Part shown: one piece after another, positions 40,635 through 52,560 of the stretch
Position numbering within the stretch: position 1 is the stretch's first letter
Layout of the letters: the number at the start of each line of letters is the position of its first letter
NCBI RefSeq assembly: GCF_020379485.1
Contig: NC_063446.1
Location: 16,441,525-16,505,524 of the forward strand
Direction of reading: 5' to 3'
Length of the DNA: 64,000 nucleotides
From: Brassica napus
Taxonomy: Eukaryota; Streptophyta; Magnoliopsida; Brassicales; Brassicaceae
The notes under the pieces: generated by a model
What the model saw: only the letters and a program-made list of their open reading frames with translations
Database searches by the model: none
What the model was told of the DNA's origin: nothing
Made by a program: the position numbers and the translations under genes

Positions 40635-41883
40635 ATGGCTAATCCGCAAACCGAGACTTCTGAAAATTGTCAACCGTCGACGTCTCTTCTCGCTCCGAAC
40701 TCCAATCCGCTCTACGTTCACAGTGCCGATCATGCTGGTATATCTCTCGTCTCTAAGAAACTCGCTGGATTAGGGAACTTTAACACATGGTGTAGCTCTA
40801 TGTTAATGGTGTTAGGAGCTCGAAATAAAGTTGTTTTTGGTGATGGATCTTATCCGGAACTTGACTCATCCTGATCATGTTTCTTGGTCGAGATGTAAGA
40901 ACATCGTCTGTACTTGGATTGTGAATGCGGTTGAAAAGTCCATTGCCAAGAACATTATGTATCTTGATACAGCTCTTCAGATGTGGTTGGACATCCATGA
41001 TCAGTTTAAGCAGAGTGATAGTCCACGCACTGTGGAGATTAAACAGCAAATTTTTGCTGAGACTCAGGGATCACACAGTGTTAGTGAGTACTACACTCGT
41101 TTGAAACAGCTATGAGAAGAGTTAAAGAATCATGAAAGTCCATATACATGCTGATGTGCTCGTCATGATTGTGCAAGTCTCAAGCGGATAGCAATCATAG
41201 AAGAACAATATCATATCTTGAAATTCCTCACTGGACTGAATGATACATACACTGCTACTCGAGGTCAGATTCTTATGATGGATCCTAAGCCAAACATATC
41301 AAAGGTTTTCAACCTTGTTTCACAAGCAGAGAGACAGCGATCTATGAAGATTACTAGTGTGGTAGCATTTCAGATTTCTCAAACATCATCTTAAGAGCAA
41401 GTGGTTGCTGCTTATACTGCTGGTTATAACAAGCAGAAGATCAGGCAGCTATGTTCACATTGTGGATTTTCGGGCCATACAGTTCATCGGTGTTACAAGC
41501 TTCATTGGTATCCTCAAGGATACAAGCAACATAACAACTACAACAAAGTAGCACCATTAGCAACCTCTTCTCCGAGTCAGAAGAATCAACATACTTGGCC
41601 TCGTAAAGAAAATGTTGCAAATGTTCTTCTTCAGGATACTGATGGTATATCTCTTTTGGATCGACATGATACTCATATGGGGACAGTGACATCAGATCAA
41701 GTCAACAAGCTTCTAAGTGTCTTGAGAGCGAATCACAATAATCTGATTGGCAATATTTCTCAGATATCGGGCAGTACGATTAGTCTTTCAGATGGAACAG
41801 CCTCCACGTCTAAACCACAACCTCAAATCATTCTTCAAACTCCACCGGAACATCCTCCATCAAGTACTAATCGCTTCAATTAA
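40635..41883 (+). pseudogene. Copia Gag pseudogene (second element)
   Basis: It begins 'MANPQTETSENCQPSTS' with the typical 'ISLVSKKLAGLGNFNTWCSS'. It is frameshifted at about 40870 and 41115 and carries further stops. 'CSHCGFSGHTVHRCY' (about 41455-41500) is the CCHC knuckle, and 'HTWPRKENVANVL' follows. Confidence 0.85.
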
Positions 41884-42597
41884 TTCTCATTTCGTTTCTG
41901 CGGGAATAAATAATGGCCTTAGTTTTACTGCTCATGCTTGGATAATTGACACTGGAGCTAGCTGTCACGTTAGTTCGAACTTAGGATTGTTTCACCAAAC
42001 TAAGTCCATCACTACCACCTTGGTGACACTTCCTGATTGAACACATATTCATGTAACCTTGTCTGGCACCATTCAACTCTCAAAAGATCTTCTATTTGAT
42101 GTTCTGTACATTCCTCATTTCAAGTTCAGTCTCTTAAGCATTAGTGCTCTTACACGGAGCAGTTCTATCTCTGTTCTGTTCTCTTTTTGTTCTTGTCTCA
42201 TCTTTCCTCATAATTTTTTTCTTCACTAGGCGCTTACTCCGGATTACCTGATTGGGAAGGATTATCTCTGCAATAATCTCTACGTCTTAGATCTACATTC
42301 ATCTCTTTCTAATTCATCTTCTCCTGTTGATGATTCTTCTTCTTCAACGCAAACTATCTTTCAAATTTCTTCAGATGTGTGGCATCAGCGGCTTGGTCAT
42401 CCCTCTCCTAACAAGATTCAAGCTCTCTCCAAACTTCTTCACGTGTCCTCTGCAAAATTAGATCATAATAAACTCTGTACAATTTGTCCTTTGGCAAAAC
42501 AAAAACGCCTTTCTTTTCCTTCTTTCACTTATCAAAGTCACCTTTTGACTTGGTTCATCTTGATATTTGGGGTCCTTTTGCGGTTCCAATGTTCGTA
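41884..42597 (+). pseudogene. Copia protease and integrase N-terminus (second element)
   Basis: 'AWIIDTGASCHVSSN' (about 41935-41980) is the copia aspartic protease active site. After stops, 'VWHQRLGHPSPNKIQALSKLL' and 'CTICPLAKQKRLSF' (42377-42525) form the HHCC zinc domain of integrase. The sequence then loses homology. Confidence 0.85.
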
Positions 42598-43214
42598 AAC
42601 GCACAGAATCGCAGCTCAAGAGTAAAATATCTAAAGAGAAGAAAGATCTTAAAACTTCAATGAACCAAATGAAGAACTAATATTATAATTCCACAAGATT
42701 GAGAAAGTCTTACAAATGATTTAGAATGAATCGTAAAAGATTACAAGGACTCTGTTTTATATTTTGTTTATCATAGAAAGATGAACTTGTCCAATCAAAA
42801 ATGACACTTGCCATTTCACGAGCTCGTTGTACAACCTTCCAACGACTTCCTCCTCCTCTAAACGTCTGCCCCTGTCATCTACTTCTTATGTATCATAAAG
42901 TAACCAATCAAGTGATTTTTTTTTAATATTTTTTAATTATTTTACTCCTATTACTGTTTAACTGAAGGTATAAACGCTTTATTTTTCATTCATGGTTTTT
43001 GGAGAGTAAATGAGTTGCGCTAGCTTCTGTTCTTTTATTTTTTTCTTTCTTTTAGTATGTTATTTACTCCAAAAATTTTACTCTGACTTACTCTATATTT
43101 ATTACTCTTAATCACTTTATTGGTTGCCGGTCACACCTTAATCTACAATAATATTTATACAAAAATAACTCGAACGCTACATAATTTTTTTTTTCTCAAA
43201 TTGTTTGTCGTTTC
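42598..43214. other. Spacer, no gene seen
   Basis: It directly follows the break of the second copia element and is A+T-rich from 42900 on. No recognisable coding sequence is present. Confidence 0.4.
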
Positions 43215-43222
43215 ATTCAAAC

Positions 43223-43734
43223 CCCTGTTCGGGAACGCGCTAGTCGCTAGTCGGGCGATCGGGTTGGACCTAGCGCTTAAAGAGAAAATCGGGGATTAAT
43301 CGGAAATTATGCGGGGCAGAATTTTTAGATGGTTTACTGTTATAAAACATATTAATATTTAATTGTGTATAACATTAATACATTTTCATATTTAAGACTG
43401 TATAAAACACACAAATAGAATATATAAACTTAATATAGTATATTTTTCATCAAAATTATGAATATAAATGATATTTATAAAATTTTAGATCAAATAAAAA
43501 ATAAAAATATTATTAAAAATAAAATAAAAAAAATAAAAATAAATAAAAATAAAAATAAAAATAAAAAATAGACTAGGCAGGCGGCCGCCTAGGCGGCTAG
43601 GCGATCATTTAGGCGGCTAGACGTTCATTTAAGCGGTCTAGGCGGAAAAATATCCGATTTTTTAAACCGATTTGGCATAAATCGGAGCGGAAGAGTGACG
43701 CGTAGCGGCTAGGCGGCCGATTTTTAGAACAGGG
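43223..43734. mobile_element. hAT-like MITE, 'AGGCGGC' repeat family
   Basis: The ends CCCTGTTC (43223) and GAACAGGG (43734) are inverted and flanked by ATTCAAAC twice (43215-43222, 43735-43742). The arms contain reiterated 'ctaggcggctaggcg' units (43570-43715) and 'gctagtcgctagtcggg' (about 43240), around an A+T-rich centre. No transposase is encoded. Confidence 0.85.
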
Positions 43735-43752
43735 ATTCAAACATTGTCTTTT

Positions 43753-43800
43753 CACTATAGTTTCTCTGTACCAAATCACTATAGTTTCTCTGTACCAAAT
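43753..43800 (+). repeat. 24-bp tandem duplication
   Basis: Two exact copies of a unit starting 'cactatagtttctctg' stand head to tail. Confidence 0.85.
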
Positions 43801-43901
43801 CGCATAAATATATAGACATTTGTGGTTCACAATAGTTCACATATTTCATCTTACTATCATACATTTCACTTCCGATGCAAGATATTGAGATGTTAACCAG
43901 A

Positions 43902-44128
43902 CAGAGCCGGCCCTGGCTATAAGCGGATGAAACATGTGCTTCTAGCCGCCAGATTATAATAATCCAACAGGCCATATAATTATCTAAATCACTTCGTAGT
44001 CTAGTGGTTGAAACAGCACTTGTCACTTTGAAAAGAGCAGGGTTCGAATTATCCCAGGTGCTAAAATTATTTTTGGCCACTTCTTACATGTTAAGCTTGC
44101 AGCCTCAAAAAAACTAGGACCGGTTCTG
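43902..44128 (+). mobile_element. hAT-like MITE containing tRNA-like Pol III boxes
   Basis: The ends CAGAGCCGGCCC (43902) and GGACCGGTTCTG (44128) are flanked by the 8-bp duplication TAACCAGA (43894-43901, 44129-44136). Internally, TAGTCTAGTGG (43997-44007) is a perfect A-box match and GGTTCGAATTA (44041-44051) is close to a B box, spaced as in a tRNA gene. It is 227 bp with no transposase. Confidence 0.88.
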
Positions 44129-44364
44129 TAACCAGAGTTGTACTTACCATTAGAATAAAAGGGAAATTGTATTATGCCCCCGTATATTATGATAATTTTG
44201 GGGCCCATCATTCAAACAATTGTTTATACTACAGATCACAAGAATTGATGATTTATGTGAGATTTTCATGTAGGAAAAAATAGACAGTTCTCCTTCTTAT
44301 CACTTTTGAAACATCAAAAAGGCAATAAAATACACAAAAATCTCATGTACAGTATGTCTGCCAT

Positions 44365-44621
44365 CAGACCCGGTCCGGAAAATTTAAGGGCTAAAAACAA
44401 AATTAAATAATTTGGACCTATTATTTAGTAATCAAAAATAATAAAGAAGAAAATATAAGAATGCAGCTCAGGAGATTCAAACAGGACACCAAGAACACTC
44501 TTAATCTATGCCTAAACCAATTTGGCTACGGGAGATGTTGAAATTAAAAGCCAAAATAACACATATTATAAAAATGGCGGGAAACACATGTTTCTATGGC
44601 TTGTACCCAGGGCCGCTGCTA
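44365..44621 (-). mobile_element. hAT-like MITE with tRNA-like boxes on the minus strand
   Basis: The left end CAGACCCGGTCCGG and a worn right end (CCCAGGGCCGCTG...) are flanked by TCTGCCAT on both sides (44357-44364, 44622-44629). On the minus strand TAGCCAAATTG (44528-44518) fits the A box and GTTTGAATCTC (44482-44472) resembles a B box. It lies only about 235 bp from the previous MITE. Confidence 0.75.
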
Positions 44622-44784
44622 TCTGCCATCATACTGCTACACCATTCACACACTTTGGCCAAAACTTATTCTAGTTGACACAATGTTATTTAGCAAAAGA
44701 AGGGTCGACACAAGTGTTATATAAATATTGGTCATGCATCTCTCAAAAGTCAGGGCCTGTTCTGGGTGTTGAAGGTTTGTCGGT

Positions 44785-44960
44785 TCCTACTCTCTAAGAT
44801 TAGCTTCAAACCAAATTTGGCATTCTGACTCAGCACATGAGACAGTTTTCAAATGATCCATGTCTATCTCTCTAAATAGTTTATCATTTCTCGCTTTCCA
44901 AATGTACTATATAATCCAAGGGTATGAATTATTATCCAACTCTGGATCTTCAGTATCGTT
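44785..44960 (-). pseudogene. LINE C-terminal fragment
   Basis: The minus strand reads 'YIWKARNDKLFREIDMDHLK', then 'SCAESECQIWFEANLRE' and a stop. This is the conserved segment after the zf-RVT domain of plant LINE ORF2 proteins. It is short and isolated. Confidence 0.7.
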
Positions 44961-46720
44961 CTTTCACCAGAATAGATAATCTATATTTGTGTACCGGCTT
45001 GCCGGGCATAGGTAAGTTCAATTTTTGTTCTAATTTTTATTGTATTTATATAATATATATAATAATTATAAAATATAGTATATTTAATTAAAAAGCTTTA
45101 TATCTATGGTATATTTATAGTTTTTACCTATAATATATGCATATAAAATTTAAGCACCAAAAACGTATGCATGTAAATAAATAATATATTTGTATATATA
45201 TTAATTGAAAGTAGAAAATATGTCATATTTTAATTCATACATATTAAAACAGAAATTAAATATATAGAGATATTTTCAAAAAATTAATTTGTATGTACAA
45301 AAAGATTTATCTAATGTACAATATATACATGCAAATTATTAGTTTAATAGTTTTTATATATACCAATTGGATGAAGATGCATTACATTTTAATTCACATC
45401 AATATGTAAAGCATAAAATGAAAAATTAATTTATATATACATGAGTACATTTATTTTAAAAAACTATATTAAATTTATTATAAGATATTATTTCTAAAAT
45501 TATCATTTAGAAATTAATATGATCTTATAAACATAAATATTGATCTAGAATAATGAAACTCTTTCTTATAGTTTTAGTTTTTACCTTATAAATAATAATT
45601 ATTCTTATAAATATATAAATAGATTTTATTTTTTCACATTATTCATATAAGATATAGTGTATAAAGTTTGACAAAAAGTTGTAAACACATAATATGATCA
45701 AAGTTGTTAGAATATACTTAATAATATAATTGCTCAAGTTTGTTACTAATTATAGCTCAATCTAATTATAGCATGGTCTCAGGTGGGTTAAATGACCCTT
45801 ATGATTTTTTGTAAAAAGAAATTTTACATGCATTTCTTACAGAAAATATGAAGAATTTAGCCTATTGACCATGGTAAAATACATGTTTTATATCTATTTG
45901 ACCCCTGTAAAAGATTTTTCTCCCTCCGCCACTGATCACATTCCATGATTTTGCTTTAGCTGACATCCACTACCCGAACTCAAATCACAAAAATCGATAT
46001 GCTATTCAATTTCTAAACCCTAGAATGTTCAAATTAGTTAATCGAAAATTTATAATAGTCTTCAGATAAAACATGGACGTCGACGGCCACGCGGTATCTT
46101 TGCAAAGACGAAATTATATTTTTCTTCTCTTTTGACATATATACGAGCGTTTATAATGGTAATGATAGTTTTGTAACAAATTTTAAATTTTAATTTTAAT
46201 TTAAATATTGTATAAAAATGGTGTGGAGAAAAATCAATTAGTTAAAAACTTAACCCTATAAATTCGTGGACTAAGTTGAACCCTATGTTAGTCATGTCTC
46301 AAAAATCAACATTAAGATTAAAGATTTTGATACAGGGTTATGGTTAACTTTGTCAAGTTAAAGCCCATTTTAACATCCACAGAGTTTTGTTTCACTGTCC
46401 ACAATCTTCTTAGTCAAAGAACTGAAAGTAGGAAACGCAAAAAATTCTTTTGTTTGTTACTACCGAAATTGCTTGGTTGTGCATTTTGCTTTGTAAATAT
46501 ATATATGAAAGTATTTCTTTGTTCCCCTTGTCGTGCATAATATGACAAAGCTTGAAGTTGAAGACATGAGAGATCATTTATACTTTATGTTAAACAACTC
46601 TCACACCAAAGATCAATTGTCAAATCTCTGACGAGCAATGAACTTGAATCCCTTGGGTGCATAAGCCGAACCAAAACTGTACATCTGAACTAAACAGAGC
46701 AGAACATCATCGTTTCCTTC
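44961..46720. other. A+T-rich spacer, no gene seen
   Basis: 45020-45780 is extremely A+T-rich. 45895-45960 contains 'ctccctccgccactg', which looks like the end of another MITE, but no matching left end was found. The last 100 bases before 46721 are likely 3' UTR of the kinase gene. Confidence 0.4.
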
Positions 46721-48779
46721 TCAGACAAACAGAGGCGAAGCAGACGGACGTGGATAAGCAGTTGCTATCCCGCCCACACCGGTTTGTTGAGCAAAACTGT
46801 CTCTTCTCCTACGCATTCTTTTCTCGGTCTTATTTCCTCCTGCTTCACGCGAAGCTTGGATGTTTTCGAGGTGAAAAACAATCTCGGTCATGTTTGGCCT
46901 CTGGTTTTTGTCAACGTCGAGACATCTGAACACTTGAGTAGCTACTTTATGTGCTTCTTTCACTGAGATTTGATCTCGGATACGGTTATCGATAACTCGT
47001 GAAACCTTCTTCTTGTTTGCAAGTAATGGTTTTGCCCAATCCACTAGTTTTTGCTCTCTCGGGGGACGATTACTGTCCACAACTTTACGTCCAGACAACA
47101 TCTCCAAAAGCACAACACCGTAGCTATAGACATCACTCTTGGTTGTTAAATGACCTAAGTGAAAGAGTTAGTGGTTATCATAAAGAAGTAAATCAAATCA
47201 CATAAAGAAAAAAAGACTTTTGAGAGGCTAACCGTTCAAAAGGTAACCAGGGTCTACGTATCCATAGGTACCTATGACCCTTGTAGAGACATGGCTATTA
47301 TCACCTGTTGGACCGTCTTTAGCCAAACCGAAGTCAGATAGCTTAGCATTGTAGTTCTGTGATCATGTCAATGAGATTTTTCTCAAACATAAAATCTTAT
47401 TATCACAGCTATTTTTCATTATATCAAAAGATGGAAGTACCGAATCAAGAAGTATATTAGAGGTTTTGAAGTCACGGTATATGACTTGCGTCTCGGCACT
47501 GTGAAGAAAAGCTAGACCTTTCGCACAACCAAGAGCAATTTTCAACCGAAGATTCCAAGATAACGGTTCGAAGTAGGAACCTCCTGTAACAGCAAGAAAC
47601 AAGATTGAATAACATTGCGAGTTACCAGATGAATGAACAAGAGAAGACAAGACAATACTTCTGAATAAATGATTCTCTAAACTTCCACAAGGCATGAACT
47701 CATACACAAGAAGATGATGTTCATCCTCTAAGCAGTAACCGATGAGTTTCACAAGATTAGGATGAGAAAGCCTCCCCAAGTAATTCACTTCCGCCTGCAG
47801 CAGCATTAATCAACGAAAATCATAAACAAACAATCTTCAATATAATTTTTTTTTCTTCAATATAAGTGATCAAAAGATTGAAGTTAGCTTTTCGAATCTA
47901 CCAGCCATTCTTGATGACCTTGCCAACCCTCTTTGTTGAGTCTTTTGACAGCAATAACCATTCCGGTTCCCGGTTTAGATGCAGTGAGAGATTCCTCATC
48001 AATCCATCCTTTAAAGACGCAACCGAATCCACCTTCACCAAGAACACTGTCTAGTCTGAAATTCCTAGTTGCTGCTTTGAGCTCAGCAAAGCTGAAACAT
48101 TTTAGGTTTGGAGATTGCAAGATCTCTCCTTCGGTTCGAGGGCTTGTTCTGACAGACACAGAAGAGCATTTGCTTCCCATGCTTTGTGTATCATTTGCCT
48201 CTGAGCTCATATACTTCGGACTCGCACCTATGCAAACACCAAACAAATAGTTTACATATAAAAAAACTTTTGATTGCACTTTTTTCACAAAACCCATTTA
48301 TCCGAAATTTAGTACAAATGGTTTTGTTGTAATTAAGAGATCAGACAAATGTAAAGATTCTGAATTTTCTTGCTTGTCTTTTCCTCTGGCAACTAAAATG
48401 AGCCGTGAATTAGCCAAACACCCAAAAAGACAGTTTACGAAAACCTAATCATTAATTTGTTTTTTGAAATATAAAAAAAAAAACTAATTATTTTTAGCGT
48501 TAGAAACCAAACTTTTAAGTTAAGTGACTTAAGTCCCGGAAAGCCTAACCTCGAATTGAAAAAAATACGTAAAAAATAAATGAACAACAAACCCTAAAGT
48601 TTAGACCCTACTCTATTGCCAACCAAAATAAATTCAAACTCTTAAAACCTCAAAATTAAATAATAAACATTTGCAGGAGTAGTCGTTATTCTATATATGA
48701 AAATTGAAAGCTTGAGCCTTGTAGTACCTGTGTTACTTGGACTCTCAGCTTTAATCTGAACACTCATGCAAATACCCAT
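46721..48779 (-). CDS. APK1B: Receptor-like cytoplasmic kinase, APK1/PBL family (RLCK VII)
   Basis: Six minus-strand exons (48779-48728, 48227-47902, 47794-47659, 47583-47441, 47356-47233, 47154-46721) give 404 residues. RLCK-VII kinases sit at the plasma membrane and relay signals from immune or growth receptors. The N-terminus 'MGICMSVQ' offers Gly2 for myristoylation and Cys4 for palmitoylation. Kinase motifs: glycine loop 'GEGGFGCV' (from 81), Lys112 in 'VIAVKRL', '[10 protein letters not shown]' with Asp209, Lys211 and Asn214, and 'DFG' 227-229. The end '[13 protein letters not shown]' and the sequence overall match Arabidopsis APK1B (At2g28930) as remembered. One marked anomaly: the APE-type motif reads Asp254-Pro255-Gly256, so the conserved Glu is lost. 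Several other family-invariant sites also differ (APEYLATG became 'DPGYLLNG'), suggesting relaxed constraint. Confidence 0.93.
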
Positions 48780-49000
48780 GATTTTGAGACGGATCAAACA
48801 AAACCCTTTTTTCTATCTCAAAAAGAAACATATCATAATGTGAGGACAAAGAGATTTTGAAATGTTTTCAAGCTGGATGAAAGTACATATTAAAGAAACC
48901 GAACATTAAATTAATAAGAAGGAAACTTTGCTCACCAAACTTCGTTGTCAACCAAGCAGACCAGTCCTAGAATTTGAAAGGCTGGATGCAACCAAAAAAA
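48780..49000 (-). other. Kinase upstream region
   Basis: A likely 5' UTR and promoter lie upstream of the kinase ATG at 48779. No clear TATA box was identified. Confidence 0.35.
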
Positions 49001-49215
49001 AAATGTGGCCACTCTTTAAGTCTTTGAAGAAAAGAAGAACATAAAGAAAATAAGAAGTTGAAATTGTGACCATGCATGGAACCCTTGATCTGAACAAAGA
49101 GTGGATATACCTGTTAACCACTAGACTAAAGAAATTATTTGTAAGGTGTGGCCGAATTTAATTAATAAAACCAACGGCCGCAAGCGGGTGCATCGGCTTT
49201 GTTTAAGGGCCGGCG
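49000..49215 (-). mobile_element. Degenerate MITE with a tRNA-like segment
   Basis: The minus strand contains TAGTCTAGTGG (49128-49118), identical to the A box in the 43902 element, and a weaker 'GGGTTCCATGC' at about 49085. The right end reads 'AAGGGCCGGCGCC', resembling the terminal repeats of the CAG...CCGG MITEs. The other end and the target duplication were not found. Confidence 0.45.
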
Positions 49216-49227
49216 CCACAACCAAGA

Positions 49228-50300
49228 CACTACAAGAATTCATTAAATTAGTTACGGATTGGCAAAGACATTTTCGTAGCCAGGTTTTTTAACTACACAT
49301 ATAGTGACAAAACACATCGTTTTAATTTTGTAGCTAAATATGTGGTTAACTATAGCAATCCGTATCTATATAGATACGGATTCCGTTGGTGGTCTACAGC
49401 TAAATAGTTACCCATTATCTAGAGATAATTGGTTGTTATAAATGTTCCATTTAGCAACGACTAGCTACAATCGTTTTTATTACTAAATATCATTAATGTC
49501 CTTGCTTTGACACAATACTATGTATAAATCATCAAAATAATAAAAATTAGAATATTTTGTGTATATATATATATATAGAATGTTAGATTATCGATTAATT
49601 TTTCAATGTAAATACCATTTATGTTTTAAGATAATTTTTTAATACACATATATTAAAAAATAACACTAGTAGTGTAATAAAACTAATGGTTAGACACATA
49701 TGTTGGTTTAAGATTTTTCACATATACTAATTGTTGAGAATTACGATCATATTAATCCACCGACTGTGGTTTTTCCTCGTCAAACTCGTTTGGAGAGGGA
49801 TGTGATAAATCAGACTGGAATTGTTAACTTGATGTTCCAACAACTCACTGCTTTGTGTGAAGCTAAAGGAGTCGCAATACTTGAGGTTTGCCAACCACCT
49901 AATCCAACTCCCCAACCCCACATACATGCTTCTCCATGTGCATCTCCTAGCAGCAACTAGGAGATTTGCCACGATTTAGTTATGTATTTTTCGTGATTAT
50001 TTAGTCATGTTGTCACGATTTAGTCATGTATTTTTCGTGACTATTTATGAAACAGCAACGAATTTGCCACAAAATTTTTGTTGATATTTAAACTCTAACC
50101 CCTAAATAAATTTAAACCCCTAAACCTTAAATGTAAATTTTGAAAATCTAGTTTTTAACCCAAATCATAATCACAGCACTAAATCTAATATTTTAAAACT
50201 TAAACATAAAATCTTAACATAAACTAGAAAAAAGTTAGAGAGAAAGAACTTTCATCAACACTTAGCAATTTTTCTGCGAGTAGCTGCGAGAAAGAGAGGC
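49228..50300 (+). mobile_element. CACTA (En/Spm)-type element, left end and fragment
   Basis: CACTACAAGAA at 49228 is the canonical CACTA terminus. Subterminal-like repeats follow ('acggattggcaaag'; 'cgatttagt-atgtatttttcgtga' at 49972 and 50018). An open stretch at 49766-49960 (+), with 'FPRQTRLERDVINQTGIVNL' and a Pro-rich tail, may be the 3' end of a transposon gene. No inverted right end (TTCTTGTAGTG) was found, so it is truncated. Confidence 0.6.
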
Positions 50301-50849
50301 GTTGGGGAGTGGCAATGATGATGGACCGGTCCCGCCTTTAATTTATCTTTTTATTTTCAATACGTTAAAAAATTCAAAATCTATTTTTTTTTGTCAACTT
50401 CAATGTCTATTTTATATTTGGGGAAATTGGTCAAATAGTCTATATTGAGAATATAATTGTCTATTTATACTTTTGCATTAATTTGTTAATTTTGGACATA
50501 ATTACCCCTGTATTAAAGAAAATAAAAAAAATAAAAATAGTATATAACTCAGAAAAATATGAAAAAATAAAATCATATGAGTATTTAACATGTTTTACTA
50601 TATAAAAATTAAATTCCAAAACTTTCGCAGTTGGTTATTATGTATTTTAACATATGAACAAATTTAGGAAACAAGCCTAACTGATTTCTTGTCCCTTTTG
50701 CGAAGACAATTCATGGGGTTTTTAATTATAGATGAAAATCGTTTTCTCGATCTTTTTTGTTCTTGAGTCGGTCCTTTCTACTTTAATACAAATCTATATA
50801 CTGGTCAAGCCAATCTCATTAACGAAAGCAAATGAATTCTTTGATGATT

Positions 50850-52560
50850 CTTTTTACTCTATGATATTCTCATATTAACCTTAAGCAATTCTCTCAAATA
50901 AGAATGTCATCGTAGTACTTAGGATAGAATCCACAAGGATTGGGGATCGCGCAATAGACTTATGGTTTCAAGCTAAGCTAAATCAAAAAGATGAAAAGAA
51001 TAAAACAAAACAGTAAATACATAGGTTGTGAAACAAATAGATAAGCACTAGATCTAGAGAAATCAAACAGATGATTCAAAACATAAATCAATGAGAAATT
51101 CTGTAAGATATTCCTTTTAAGTTTTTGTCACAAAAATAGCTTTCAATAAGAAAAATGACCAAATTTTTTTTTATTAAAAGGTCAATATACATTTATACCC
51201 TAGAGTTAACTAATCTAGACTTCGGTTTTAGAGTTAAGGGATGGAGTTTTGAGGATAGGGTTTCAAATTTTAAAAAATTTAAAATTAAAATTTTCAAAAT
51301 AAAAGAAGTTATTTTGGTCGTTTTCTTTATCAAAAGCTATTTTTTTAAAACTTAAAAATGACTATTTGAGAGAATTGCACTAAATCAATAGATGTCAAGT
51401 GTTTTATTAGGTTCAATTCTAGAACTAGAATTTCAATAGTAAGTTATTCAACTCTCGCTGCGATAAACTATCAGATGCAGATATGATGAATCAAACAAGC
51501 ATGCATTAGATAAAAAAATTAATGTGTTCAACTAAATCCTAGACTAACTCTCGCTATGAATAGGTATTTAGTCCAACAAGATTCATGTTTCGATTACACT
51601 CTTGTGTCTCTCGGTTGTCCTATGATTCTAGGTTCTAGTTAACTAATCTAGATCATAGTATTACAAAACAACCTAGTGTAGAAATCTGTAAATAATCCTA
51701 TCACTTAATGATTATCAGTTTGACATTAAACTCATGAATTCCTAAATCTGACAGAGCGATTGTTCAGACAAGATTAGTGAAAAAGAAATAAAAAAATAAA
51801 TAGATAACATAAATAAATCCACATGAGTTCCAAAACACTCCCGAAGGAATTCTTCTCTTCTCTCCCAATCTAAAAAAAAGCTTAAAAGTAGCTTAAAAAG
51901 TGGCTAGAAAATAAACTAAATAGGTTAAAACACGTTCAGATGTCCTTTTGTAAGTAAGGAAACTTCTGAACCAGTTTTGAATTATTTAAAGTTGATAAAA
52001 ATCATCGGACATTTACTGGGAGGAGTGTCATTCGACACCCACATTGGTGTCATTCGACACTAGACACAACCTCGACAACTTCCTCTCGTGCGACGGACGG
52101 ACTACTCTTCAGTAAAACGCCCATAAATTTTTATTTCAACAATGGATTGACATCAAATAGGTGGTATTGGAAAGCTAACTCAATTTTCTATCTTGTGTCA
52201 AAGTATGTGTTTTATACATAGGTGGAAAGACCTATATCTGTTGCTAAACTTTTGATGCATCTGTGCATTTCTGCAGAGTTGGGTATCAACCAACACCAAG
52301 AGGGTGTCCACCGACACCAGTGTAATGTCTACCGACACCAGTGTAATTTCGACCGAAACCCTGTTCAAAAGTGCAGTTTCAAGATGATATTTTCAGTTTC
52401 AGTTCCTTTGTTGCTCCAAACAGCTCCAAAAGCTCCAATATGCTCCAAAACGTATATGAACCTGTAAACGTACATGAACTCAGATCACTATATCGGTCTT
52501 ACGGCTCCTAGTGATTATAGACTCGTACGAGGAAGGCTGTAACCGTCAGAACTTGATCCT
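50850..52560. repeat. Probable transposon-derived non-coding region
   Basis: There is no open frame. Phrases such as 'aggatagaatccacaaggattggg', 'actaactctcgct' (51430 and 51545) and repeated 'gtcattcgacacc' / 'accgacaccagtgtaat' words (52025-52360) look like LTR or internal DNA of a large retrotransposon. A MITE (51110-51385) is nested in it. The family is not identified. Confidence 0.4.
51110..51385. mobile_element. MITE with inverted ends, second copy of the 18395 repeat
   Basis: The left 'ttaagtttttgtcacaaaaatagctttcaa' region matches, in reverse complement, the right 'ttatcaaaagctatttttttaaaacttaa' region, so the ends are inverted repeats of about 40 bases with mismatches. The centre resembles 18395-18600. 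No target duplication could be fixed. Confidence 0.6.

Larger units (their letters stand above)
40190..42597 (+). mobile_element. Second Ty1/copia element, 3'-truncated and degraded
   Basis: A primer site TGGTATCAGAG (40365-40375) follows LTR-like DNA with a TATA-like 'tgtataaataca' (about 40258). Gag, protease and integrase pieces follow in copia order. Homology stops at about 42597, within the integrase zinc/core junction ('LTWFILIFGVLLRF', a frameshifted 'HLDIWGPF'). RT, RNase H and the 3' LTR are absent. The left LTR border cannot be placed exactly. Confidence 0.82.

Noticed and set aside
43990..44055. Possible tRNA gene (TAGTCTAGTGG ... GGTTCGAAT)
   Set aside because: The A and B boxes are present, but no acceptor stem or full cloverleaf forms, and the segment lies inside a MITE with TSD.
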